Of a stretch of 64,000 nucleotides of DNA, positions 32,736 through 40,238 are shown one piece after another. The notes below the pieces were generated by a model. That model was not told the DNA's origin and searched no databases. It was given only the letters and a program-made list of their open reading frames with translations. The position numbers and the translations under genes are program-made. The DNA lies in the NCBI GenBank assembly GCA_002279765.1, contig NCCR01000071.1, positions 1-64,000 on the forward strand, read 5' to 3'. The DNA is from Verrucomicrobia bacterium 12-59-8. GTDB taxonomy: Bacteria > Verrucomicrobiota > Verrucomicrobiae > Verrucomicrobiales > Verrucomicrobiaceae. How positions within the stretch are numbered: position 1 is the first letter of the stretch; the number at the start of each line of letters is the position of its first letter.

Positions 32736-34177
32736 GCCGCACCTCCTTTTTCCACAAACGGCCACTGCTCGCACAGCCTCCCCATTTCATCGTTCGACAC
32801 CGGTATCACGGCATAGGCCACCTGCACCCACGCTCCTGTAAGCTGACGAAAGTAATCCGCCTCCCGCTTCTCCCCGGCCTGCAGTACCTGCACCAGACAG
32901 TCCTCCTCCGTGTCACTGTCCGTGATCGGCACCCGACGGTGGTTCACCAGCCATGACAAAGAGCCACGATAGAGCAGACTCAGCGCCTCCTTGAAGTCCC
33001 CTGCATCCCAGGCCGCTCGTGCGGCGACCACGATGTCATCGGGCAGGCTCTCGCGCGTGATGTTCATGCCCATGATAACCTTCGGCGCCCGCACCGGAGC
33101 CCGGCTGACTCCGCGTGAGATGAACAGATGGCGGTTGTTCACGAGATAGATGACCAGCCACACCACCAGACCAATCACCAGCAGCCAAAAGAGCAGTTCG
33201 CCAATGACTCCGAGAAAGGAGAGATTCGGCAGGTCTGGCATCTCCAATTTTTTATCTACTACATCCGGCACCCATTGCTTGGTCTGAATCTTGTGTATCT
33301 CAAACTCAGGGGCTTGGAGCACTTCACTCACGGCTTTGGCAGGATCCGCCTGATCAGCGGCCTGCACGGAAGATTGAGCGCCGCAAAATGTCAGCAAAGC
33401 GATGATCAACGACGCAGTCGCCGAGGTCAGGCGCGTGGCCATGCGACGGAAGGCCAGCTCCACATCCCAGCCTTCGATGCGCGTGCGGCAGTTCAGATAC
33501 AACGCGAATCCCGCCCCCACATAGAAGGGCTCAACCAGCGTGACAATCACCATGTGACAGGCCGCACCCCACCAGAGAAAGGCCGGTGGAATCGTGCTCC
33601 CGAAGTCGAAAGCATGAATGAACCCATCCCAGTCAGGCTGGGCGGACTCCGGCAGCAGGCCATACGTCCCCCACATCAGACCGACCCAGGCCACGAGCTC
33701 GATGTTGGAAAACGCAAGGGTCATCGAAACCCCGGAACCACCGCCATCCATCGCCAGCGTTTTGATGCGTTGATTCACCGCCGCACCACGCAGGCCCTCA
33801 AGCATCTGCGCTGGCAGGGCAAAGCTGCGGATGCAGGACAGCCGCCGCCACAGCAGTGCGGGCAGGCAGTTCGTGATCCACAGCCGTGGCCATTGCTTCC
33901 AGGTCTCAAGAAAGGTGGGCCGCACCCCGAAAGCGGCACGGCTCAGAAAAAACAACGGCACGCGGTCATACAGCGGCTTCAGCCACCACACGATGAGCGG
34001 AATCCATTCGGGCCTTGAACGCAGCAGCACACACACGAGCACCCACAGCGGCAGCACAGTGCAGGCCCACAGCGCGATGATGCCGCCATAGTCACGCCGC
34101 ACCATGGCACAGCCCAGGTCCACGGACTCCCACGGCTGGCGTGGCCGCAGCGTGACACTGATGTCCTCAAGTCGCAT
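32732..34177 (-). CDS. Membrane protein with C-terminal DUF4129-like region
   Basis: 481 aa from the ATG at 34177 (MRLEDISVTLRPRQPWES). At least five hydrophobic segments lie in the first 290 residues, then a linker, a helix at about 330-350 (ELLFWLLVIGLVVWLVIYLV) and a cytosolic end. That end, AAWDAGDFKEALSLLYRGSL followed by TEEDCLVQVL, matches the DUF4129 pattern. It overlaps DUF4350 by 4 nt and the SpoIIM-like gene by 11 nt. The role is unknown, but gene order RDD-SpoIIM-DUF4129-DUF4350-MoxR-DUF58 recurs in several phyla. Confidence 0.75.
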   Translation of the reverse strand: MRLEDISVTLRPRQPWESVDLGCAMVRRDYGGIIALWACTVLPLWVLVCVLLRSRPEWIPLIVWWLKPLYDRVPLFFLSRAAFGVRPTFLETWKQWPRLWITNCLPALLWRRLSCIRSFALPAQMLEGLRGAAVNQRIKTLAMDGGGSGVSMTLAFSNIELVAWVGLMWGTYGLLPESAQPDWDGFIHAFDFGSTIPPAFLWWGAACHMVIVTLVEPFYVGAGFALYLNCRTRIEGWDVELAFRRMATRLTSATASLIIALLTFCGAQSSVQAADQADPAKAVSEVLQAPEFEIHKIQTKQWVPDVVDKKLEMPDLPNLSFLGVIGELLFWLLVIGLVVWLVIYLVNNRHLFISRGVSRAPVRAPKVIMGMNITRESLPDDIVVAARAAWDAGDFKEALSLLYRGSLSWLVNHRRVPITDSDTEEDCLVQVLQAGEKREADYFRQLTGAWVQVAYAVIPVSNDEMGRLCEQWPFVEKGGAA

Positions 34178-35138
34178 CCGCCTGCCTCCTTCCGCTGAAC
34201 AGGAGAAAAACCGCCACCACCAGCCAGCACATGCCGCCAGCGACGAATTTGATCGTGGGCGGCAGATCCATCGGCGACCAAAATCCTTCCAGCACTGCGG
34301 CAAGACTGGTCAGAATCGCCGCACCGATCAGCAAGGGCAGCGCCTTCCGTCCTGCCAGCACCAGCGCCGCGCGCCGCTCCAATCTGCCAGGACGCAGCAC
34401 CGACCAGCCAACGCGCATGCCCGCCATCGCAGAGATCACGACGCCCGTAAGCTCCGGCGCGCCATGCGCCACCACCCATGTGTACAGCGTCAGCGGATTG
34501 CCCGAATAATGCACATAGCCAAACACCGCGCCGAGGTGGAGGGAATTAAACAGCAGCACAAACAACGCACCCACTCCCCCCAGAATGCCGCCCGCGAAAG
34601 TTCTGAAATCAATGCTGACATTGTTCCAGATGTAAAAGCAGAACGCCGCAAAGCCTGAGCCAAAGCTCTCGCGCACATAATCGGACGGCTTGCTGTCCTC
34701 GCCATACATGCTCTCGATCTGCACCATCCCGTCTGGTCCCAGCAGCGACATCGCCCATTCAGGATGCGACGGCGTGATCACCGCGATCAGCACCGCAGGC
34801 AGATAAAACAGCGCGGCACACCACCAGAACAGCTTCCAGTCCGCACGCACCGCCTGCGGAAACTCCACCAGGAACAGGCGCAGAAACGCCTCCCACCCGC
34901 CGGCACTGTGACGCTCCAGCACGCGGTAACCACGGATCGCCAGCGCATTGAGCTGCTGGGTGAGCCGCTGTGGGCTCATGCGGTGCTGCGCCACGCTCAG
35001 GTCATGGCACACCTGGCGGAAGGTGGCGGGCAGATCCTCCACCGCAGCCGTGGGCTGTGGCTGCTCCGCTTCATTCAGCAGCTTCTCCAGCTTTTGCCAG
35101 CGCGGCTCGATGTGCTTTTCAAACTGGGCCGGCGTCAT
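34167..35138 (-). CDS. Stage II sporulation protein M-like (SpoIIM/DUF95) membrane protein
   Basis: 323 aa from the ATG at 35138, which overlaps the RDD gene stop by 4 nt. A soluble helical N-terminus of about 105 residues is followed by several membrane segments. SIDFRTFAGGILGGVGALF and VVAHGAPELTGVVISAMAG hold the conserved HG-PE motif of SpoIIM relatives. Despite the name, non-sporulating bacteria use it in this MoxR cluster. A longer reading frame that starts inside the RDD gene is rejected. Confidence 0.85.
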   Translation of the reverse strand: MTPAQFEKHIEPRWQKLEKLLNEAEQPQPTAAVEDLPATFRQVCHDLSVAQHRMSPQRLTQQLNALAIRGYRVLERHSAGGWEAFLRLFLVEFPQAVRADWKLFWWCAALFYLPAVLIAVITPSHPEWAMSLLGPDGMVQIESMYGEDSKPSDYVRESFGSGFAAFCFYIWNNVSIDFRTFAGGILGGVGALFVLLFNSLHLGAVFGYVHYSGNPLTLYTWVVAHGAPELTGVVISAMAGMRVGWSVLRPGRLERRAALVLAGRKALPLLIGAAILTSLAAVLEGFWSPMDLPPTIKFVAGGMCWLVVAVFLLFSGRRQADAT

Positions 35139-35902
35139 GAGCGGAACAAGGCTGCTCCTTTCAGCGGAGGCGGTGTCACGCTTCTGTCTTCTGGGTCCTG
35201 CAACCAAAGTGCCATGCCGCACAGGCGGCGCAGTCCTTCCATCCCGACCGCCTGCGTCAGCGGCTGGGCCAGGGTGGAGAGTTCGACCCGGCGCTCCTCC
35301 GCCCACAGCGGCGCACGTTCGAGGAACTGCAGCAGCGCCGCCTGCTCCTCCCTCTTCAGCACCTGCGCCGGCGCACGGCGCTCGGCGCGGATTTCCACCT
35401 TCGGTGTGATGACCGGCGGCACTTCGGCATAGGTCACGACAGTGTTCGCCACCAGATCCCCCAGCCGCTGAAACCGCTTGGTAAACAGCATGCACACGAT
35501 GCCAGTGAGGTACAGCCCCGGCATGAAGTCCACCACGCGCAAAAAATTGCGCATCACCGCCTGCGCCAGAGATACCGGCCCACCGGTCACGCTCATCACC
35601 CGCAGTTGCATGGAGCGCTGCCCGGGCGTCGCCCCCTTCGCACCGGCCTCGAAGATCACGTTGTAAAACCACTCCATGAAAAACGCGAACAACATCACCA
35701 GTCCGCCCGTCATCTCCTGACCAATCAAGCTAGGCAGAAACCAGAACGCACCTATCACCACCGCGAGGTCGATGCCGATGCGGATGAGCAGGTCGATCAT
35801 GTAGGCCATGCTGCGCACCGCCGGCCCCGCCACGCGGAGTTGAATCTCCACGCCATCTGCGAGTTCGACTGTCTGCAAGGTGTCCGCGCGTGCCACTGCC
35901 AT
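35135..35902 (-). CDS. RDD-family membrane protein
   Basis: 255 aa from the ATG at 35902 (MAVARADTLQTVELADG). The RDD signature is AGPAVRSMAYMIDLLIRIGID (R and D in and before the first helix, split only by length). Three membrane helices follow within 150 residues, and a charged cytosolic tail completes it. It is the first gene of the second MoxR cluster. The 117-bp gap to the divergent DUF5362 gene should hold the cluster promoter. Confidence 0.87.
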   Translation of the reverse strand: MAVARADTLQTVELADGVEIQLRVAGPAVRSMAYMIDLLIRIGIDLAVVIGAFWFLPSLIGQEMTGGLVMLFAFFMEWFYNVIFEAGAKGATPGQRSMQLRVMSVTGGPVSLAQAVMRNFLRVVDFMPGLYLTGIVCMLFTKRFQRLGDLVANTVVTYAEVPPVITPKVEIRAERRAPAQVLKREEQAALLQFLERAPLWAEERRVELSTLAQPLTQAVGMEGLRRLCGMALWLQDPEDRSVTPPPLKGAALFRS

Positions 35903-36019
35903 TGTTGGATAATGAAGCTGTTCCGTTTGGTTTTGACAACTCACGAATTATTTTCGTAGGATTTGGTAATGCTAGGTATTGTCCCCGGCGCTCATTCACC
36001 CCTCTCCTCCCGCCTTGTC

Positions 36020-36544
36020 ATGGAATCCCCTCTCGCCAATCCCTACTCGACTCCCGCCGCCAATTTGTACGGTTCCAACTCGGGCGGCGCTGCTGATGCC
36101 GTGTCTCCCAGCACCATCGCCATTTTATCCGCCACCAGGCCGTGGGTGCGGTTCATGTCGGTTCTGATGTGGATTGGCGTTGCCTTGATGCTGCTTGTTG
36201 CTGCCGGCATGGGCCTTGTTTCCGTGCTAGGTGCAGCCAAATCCATATCCTCCGGACCATTGGGCGGCGTACAATTGGTCGTCTTCGCTGTGATCTACGG
36301 AGTACTTGCTTTCCTTTACATTTTCCCTGCCATTAAACTGTGGAAATACGCCAATCGCATTGGCTCTCTGGGTGCCACCCGCTCGGTGGCGGATCTCGAT
36401 GCGGCCTTGAATGAACAGCGCAGCTTTTGGAAATTCGTCGGAGTCATGACGATCATCATGATTTCCTTGTACCTTGTCGCCGTCATTGGTTTTGTGGCTA
36501 TTGGCGCCACCGCAGCCATGAAAGCCGGTGCCTTCAACCACTGA
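36020..36544 (+). CDS. DUF5362-like membrane protein
   Basis: 174 aa from the ATG at 36020 (MESPLANPYSTPAANLYG). The proline/asparagine-rich start, then RPWVRFMSVLMWIGVALMLL, and helices at about 90-110 and 145-170 around a charged NEQRSFWKF loop, fit DUF5362. Function unknown. It is divergent from the RDD gene and its stop is 2 nt before the convergent hemW stop. Confidence 0.7.
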   Translation: MESPLANPYSTPAANLYGSNSGGAADAVSPSTIAILSATRPWVRFMSVLMWIGVALMLLVAAGMGLVSVLGAAKSISSGPLGGVQLVVFAVIYGVLAFLYIFPAIKLWKYANRIGSLGATRSVADLDAALNEQRSFWKFVGVMTIIMISLYLVAVIGFVAIGATAAMKAGAFNH

Positions 36545-36546
36545 TC

Positions 36547-37635
36547 TCACCCCATCAGCGCCACGGCAATCGGATCCACGAGCGGCTTGCCCACCCGCGT
36601 CAGTCGCACGTGCTCCTCATCGTAGCTCAGCAGTCCCTGTTCACGCAGTGTCTCGAGCATCTTGCTTGACTCAGGGTGGATCAACGCCAGCGGCAGCCCG
36701 CGTGCGGTGCGCAGTTCCAGGCCAAAGCGCTCAGTGCGGCGTTGTTCGGCTGTGAGTTCCTCGACATCCACCGCCGTGGCTTCACCGTCCAGTGTCATCG
36801 CCATGTAGCGCGGCGTGTCCTTGACGTTGTTCCAGCGTTTCCCTCCGACCGTCGAAAATGCACCAGGACCGATACCAAGGTAGTCCTCGCCCAGCCAGTA
36901 GGCTTCGTTGTGTATGGAGCGATGCCCCGGCTTCGCGTAGTTTGAGATCTCGTAGTGCTCAAACCCGCCTGCCTCCAGTGTGTCGATCGCCAGATTGAAA
37001 AACTCCGCATCACGTCCCTCGTCCTCGCGATACTCCCCCGCTTTGAGACGGCGGAAAAAATCCGTATCTTCCTCGTAGTTGAGGTTGTAAGCCGAAATGT
37101 GATCCGGCTGCAGCGAGATCGAATGCTCCAATGTTTTGCGCCAGGTTTCCACACTCTGCCCTGGAATCGAAAACATCAGATCGAGGTTCAAGCTCGGAAA
37201 GCCCGCCTTCCGCAGCACCTGCCACGTCTCTTCCGCATCTGCGCGGGCGTGGTCGCGCCCCAGAGTTTTGAGCGTCTCATCATCCCAGGCCTGAATCCCC
37301 AGGCTCACCCGCGTCACGTCCATCTCACGCATGATCGCCGCCTTCGAAGCCGTTACCGTGCGCGGATTCGCCTCCATCGTGAATTCCACGACTTCGGACA
37401 TATCCACCCGCTCCTTCAGCCCGCGCAACAGCCGCTCCAGATGCACATCGCTCAGCATCGTCGGCGTCCCCCCGCCGAAAAAAATCGTCTGCGGCTTTAG
37501 AGGCTGCTTTTCCACCTCCTTCAGCAGCGCATCCACAAATGCCGTCATGTCAGTGCCGCCCGGCGTATGCTTGTGAAAGCTGCAATACGGGCAGATGCGG
37601 TGGCAGAACGGGATATGGACGTAGAGATGCTTCAC
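36547..37635 (-). CDS. hemW: Radical SAM heme chaperone HemW
   Basis: 362 aa from a GTG at 37635, giving VKHLYVHIPFCHRICPYCSF, which has the family's usual start with the cluster motif CxxxCxxC. FFGGGTPTML, TMEANP and the SLGIQAWDD segment follow, and the fourth Cys/His site and C-terminal HemN-like domain are present. An ATG at 37677 is in frame but lies inside the heptad repeat and would add an atypical 14-residue tail. HemW inserts heme into respiratory enzymes and is often misnamed coproporphyrinogen dehydrogenase. Confidence 0.9.
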   Translation of the reverse strand: MKHLYVHIPFCHRICPYCSFHKHTPGGTDMTAFVDALLKEVEKQPLKPQTIFFGGGTPTMLSDVHLERLLRGLKERVDMSEVVEFTMEANPRTVTASKAAIMREMDVTRVSLGIQAWDDETLKTLGRDHARADAEETWQVLRKAGFPSLNLDLMFSIPGQSVETWRKTLEHSISLQPDHISAYNLNYEEDTDFFRRLKAGEYREDEGRDAEFFNLAIDTLEAGGFEHYEISNYAKPGHRSIHNEAYWLGEDYLGIGPGAFSTVGGKRWNNVKDTPRYMAMTLDGEATAVDVEELTAEQRRTERFGLELRTARGLPLALIHPESSKMLETLREQGLLSYDEEHVRLTRVGKPLVDPIAVALMG

Positions 37636-37640
37636 GGGTT

Positions 37641-37703
37641 GGATGCTAGATGCTGCAGAGAATGCTTGCTCCAGCATCCAGCATCCAGCATCTAGAATCC
37701 AGA
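37641..37703. repeat. Heptad repeat with inverted arms between hemW and the squalene/phytoene synthase gene
   Basis: GGATGCTAGATGCTG (37641-37655) faces a run of CCAGCAT units ending in CAGCATCTAGAATCC; the two arms are complementary except for one base. The element reaches to 1-2 nt before the synthase start codon context. The same unit is found at 5895-5930. Confidence 0.65.
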
Positions 37704-37704
37704 C

Positions 37705-38682
37705 ATGTCCGACGAAACTCCTCACGAACGCGAACTCGGTGGCCAGTTGCTGGCCTCGGTCTCCCGTTCGTTCTACCTCACGCTCAAAGCACTGCCCAAA
37801 GAGTTGCGCGAGCCCATTTCCCTCGCCTACCTGCTCGCACGCACGGCAGACACCATCGCCGACACCGCCATCGTGAGCGCGTCCGTGCGGCTCGACTGCC
37901 TCGAACGCTACCGTGCCCTCGTACGTGGCACGGGCGAGGTACAGAACCTCGCCAGCACGCTCATCACCCAGTTTTGCACGCAGCAGAGCGACGACGCCGA
38001 ACGCCGTCTCATGGAAAAATTCGCCGACGGCATCGCCTGGCTGCGCACCATGCAGCCCGTACCGCTCGCAGCCATCCAGAGCGTCCTGGAGCACATCATT
38101 GACGGGCAGATCCTCGACATCCGCCGTTTTCCTGCCGACGGCCGGCTGCGCAGTCTCGCCAGTGCGGCGGAACTCGACCAGTACACCTGGCTCGTCGCCG
38201 GCTGTGTTGGCGAATTCTGGACCCAGCTCTGCGCCAGCGAACTTCCCGCATCCCTCGATCCCGCCGTCACCACTGAGCAGATGCAGGCCTGGGGCGCACG
38301 TATGGGCAAAGGCCTGCAGCTCATCAACATCCTCCGCGACATCGGCGAAGACACCCGCGACGGTCGCTGCTACCTGCCCTGCCAGCCCGAGGACATCCAA
38401 ACCGAATGGCGTCGGTGGCTGCAAACCTGCACCGAACATCTCGAATGCGGTCTCCGCTACGTCCAGCACGTCACCCACACCAAGCTCCGCTACGCCACCG
38501 CCCTGCCCCTGCTCCTTGGCATTCAAACCGTCGCCAAGATGCGCGCCTCATCGTGGGACAAGATCCAGCAAGGCATCAAAATCTCCCGCATCGACGTCGC
38601 CAGCATTCTCGCCCAAGCCGCCATCGCCTGCCGTAGCAGTGAAGCAATGGAAAAGCTGTACCGGAAGCTGGCGCAGAGCTGA
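37705..38682 (+). CDS. Squalene/phytoene synthase family protein
   Basis: 325 aa. The two aspartate motifs are LLARTADTIADT and LINILRDIGEDTRDGRCYLP, both complete, and SVSRSFYLTLKALP holds the first substrate-binding segment. It joins two prenyl diphosphates head to head; farnesyl units give (hydroxy)squalene, geranylgeranyl units give phytoene. No hpn or crt genes lie in the window, so the product is open. It is divergent from hemW and lacks an obvious ribosome-binding site because the heptad repeat fills the leader. Confidence 0.9.
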   Translation: MSDETPHERELGGQLLASVSRSFYLTLKALPKELREPISLAYLLARTADTIADTAIVSASVRLDCLERYRALVRGTGEVQNLASTLITQFCTQQSDDAERRLMEKFADGIAWLRTMQPVPLAAIQSVLEHIIDGQILDIRRFPADGRLRSLASAAELDQYTWLVAGCVGEFWTQLCASELPASLDPAVTTEQMQAWGARMGKGLQLINILRDIGEDTRDGRCYLPCQPEDIQTEWRRWLQTCTEHLECGLRYVQHVTHTKLRYATALPLLLGIQTVAKMRASSWDKIQQGIKISRIDVASILAQAAIACRSSEAMEKLYRKLAQS

Positions 38683-38688
38683 CAAGGC

Positions 38689-38710
38689 ACCGGGGTCTCC
38701 TGACCCCGGT
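38689..38710. terminator. Hairpin between convergent genes
   Basis: ACCGGGGTC and GACCCCGGT form a perfect 9-bp stem around TCCT, between the synthase stop and the convergent outer-membrane factor stop. No T-run follows on either side, so it may act with Rho or as a shared RNA end. Confidence 0.55.
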
Positions 38711-38722
38711 CGCCCCTTGGAA

Positions 38723-40231
38723 TCAGCGCTTAAACCACCCCTTCACCTTCGTGAAGAAGCCTTTTTTCTCAGCAGTTGAGCCACGTGCCGCAGGGTCTGC
38801 CGTGGAAACGGGAACGGTGACAGGCAGGCTTTGATCCCAGCCGCCACCGAGCGCCTTGATCAAACTGACACTGGCGATTAACCGCTGTCCAGCAAGTGTC
38901 GCGCAGGCGCGTTCCGTCAGGAGCAAGGAGCGGTTCGCCTCGATCACGTCCAGATAGGGGCTCGTACCTGCCTCGTAGCGCGCATGCGCGATTTCAGCGG
39001 CTTTTTGGGCGCTGTCGCGTGCGCGGTGCTGCGCATTCGTCTGCGTGGCAAGATTGCGCAGGGCGGCGAGGGCGTTTTCGACATCGCCAAAGGAGACCAG
39101 AACCGCCTGCCGGTAGTTGGCCAACGCCTCGTCATGCACAGCACGGATGCGTTCTGAGGCCGCCCGGTTCTTGCCACCTGCCAGCAATGGCACGCTGATG
39201 CTGGGCCCGACGTTCCAGTTGAGGCTGCTGACCTCGAAGAGCTTGGTCGCATCACCGCTAAGATAGCCACCGTGCCCGATGAGCTTAATGCTGGGAAAGA
39301 AGTTCCCTTTGACCACACCAATCTGCGCCGTGGCAGAGGCGAGCGTGCGTTCGGCAGCGGCCACATCGGGGCGGCGCTCCAGCAGGTCGGTGGGCACGCC
39401 GACGGGAACCCCCGGTGGCGTGGGCAGCAGGCTGGAATTGCCACCAAACTTGAAGGCGCTGGGATTCGTGCCTGTCAGCAGGGCGATGCCGTTTTCAAGC
39501 TGGTCGCGCTGATTCTGCAGCGCGCTCACCTCCGCCTCGGCGGTGGCCACTTCAGTTTCCGCCTGCGCCTGTTCTAGCTCGCTGCCTGCACCGGCTTTGA
39601 CGCGTGCATGCGCGATGTCCAGCGCCTGCCTGCGCCAGCCGACAGCTTTCCGCACGGTCTGCAATTCGCCATCGAGCGCACGGATGCGAAAGTAATTGGT
39701 GGCGACGTCGGCATGCATGCCGAGCAGCACATTTTGCATCAGGCTGGCGGCGGCGGAGGCATCCGCACGCGCGCTTTCAACCTGACGGCGGATCTTGCCC
39801 CACAGATCAAGCTCCCACGTGAAATCGAGCGGCACATTGTAGCTCGGTCCAACGTAGTGCAATCCGCCCAAAGGAAAGGCGCTTGGCATGTTCGGAGAAG
39901 TACGCTGATTGTACAGCACAGAATTGATGTCCGCACTCGGAAAGAAGGCGGCACGGGCGATGCCGGTGCCGGCACGCGCCTGATCAAACCGCGCAACCGC
40001 CGCCTTCAGCGTCTGGTTGTGCGCCGTGGCCCGCTCCATGAGGTCGTTCAGCTTGGCATCGCCAAACACACGCCACCACTCGCCTTTGGGCAGAGAGTCC
40101 AGCGGACGCGTTTCACGCCACTGGATGGCGGATTTGTAGTTCGGCGGCGTCACTGTTTCAGGACGCTCATAATTCGGCCCGACTTGGGCGAGAGCACGGG
40201 TCGCGAGAAGAAGGATAAGTAGGAAGCGCAT
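38723..40231 (-). CDS. RND efflux outer-membrane factor (NodT/TolC family lipoprotein-like channel)
   Basis: 502 aa with a signal peptide (RFLLILLLATRALAQ). VGPNYERPETVTPPNYK is the NodT-group start. Two repeats follow: long helices rich in A, Q and E (GSELEQAQAETEVATAEAEV, RARDSAQKAAEIAHARYEAG) and the LDLWGKIRRQVE stretch. The usual lipobox cysteine of NodT proteins is missing. It is the last gene of the efflux operon and starts 7 nt after the permease stop. Confidence 0.92.
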   Translation of the reverse strand: MRFLLILLLATRALAQVGPNYERPETVTPPNYKSAIQWRETRPLDSLPKGEWWRVFGDAKLNDLMERATAHNQTLKAAVARFDQARAGTGIARAAFFPSADINSVLYNQRTSPNMPSAFPLGGLHYVGPSYNVPLDFTWELDLWGKIRRQVESARADASAAASLMQNVLLGMHADVATNYFRIRALDGELQTVRKAVGWRRQALDIAHARVKAGAGSELEQAQAETEVATAEAEVSALQNQRDQLENGIALLTGTNPSAFKFGGNSSLLPTPPGVPVGVPTDLLERRPDVAAAERTLASATAQIGVVKGNFFPSIKLIGHGGYLSGDATKLFEVSSLNWNVGPSISVPLLAGGKNRAASERIRAVHDEALANYRQAVLVSFGDVENALAALRNLATQTNAQHRARDSAQKAAEIAHARYEAGTSPYLDVIEANRSLLLTERACATLAGQRLIASVSLIKALGGGWDQSLPVTVPVSTADPAARGSTAEKKGFFTKVKGWFKR

Positions 40232-40238
40232 AACAGGA

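Noticed and set aside
31872..32774. Single 300-residue reading of DUF4350 to the stop at 31872
   Set aside because: After about residue 190 it turns into a Trp/Ser/Arg-rich nonsense stretch, while another frame gives the expected DUF4350 membrane tail.
36547..38526. 659-codon reading of hemW with a 296-residue N-terminal extension
   Set aside because: The extension is antisense to the squalene/phytoene synthase gene and runs through the heptad repeat; HemW proteins start right at the LYVHIPFC motif.
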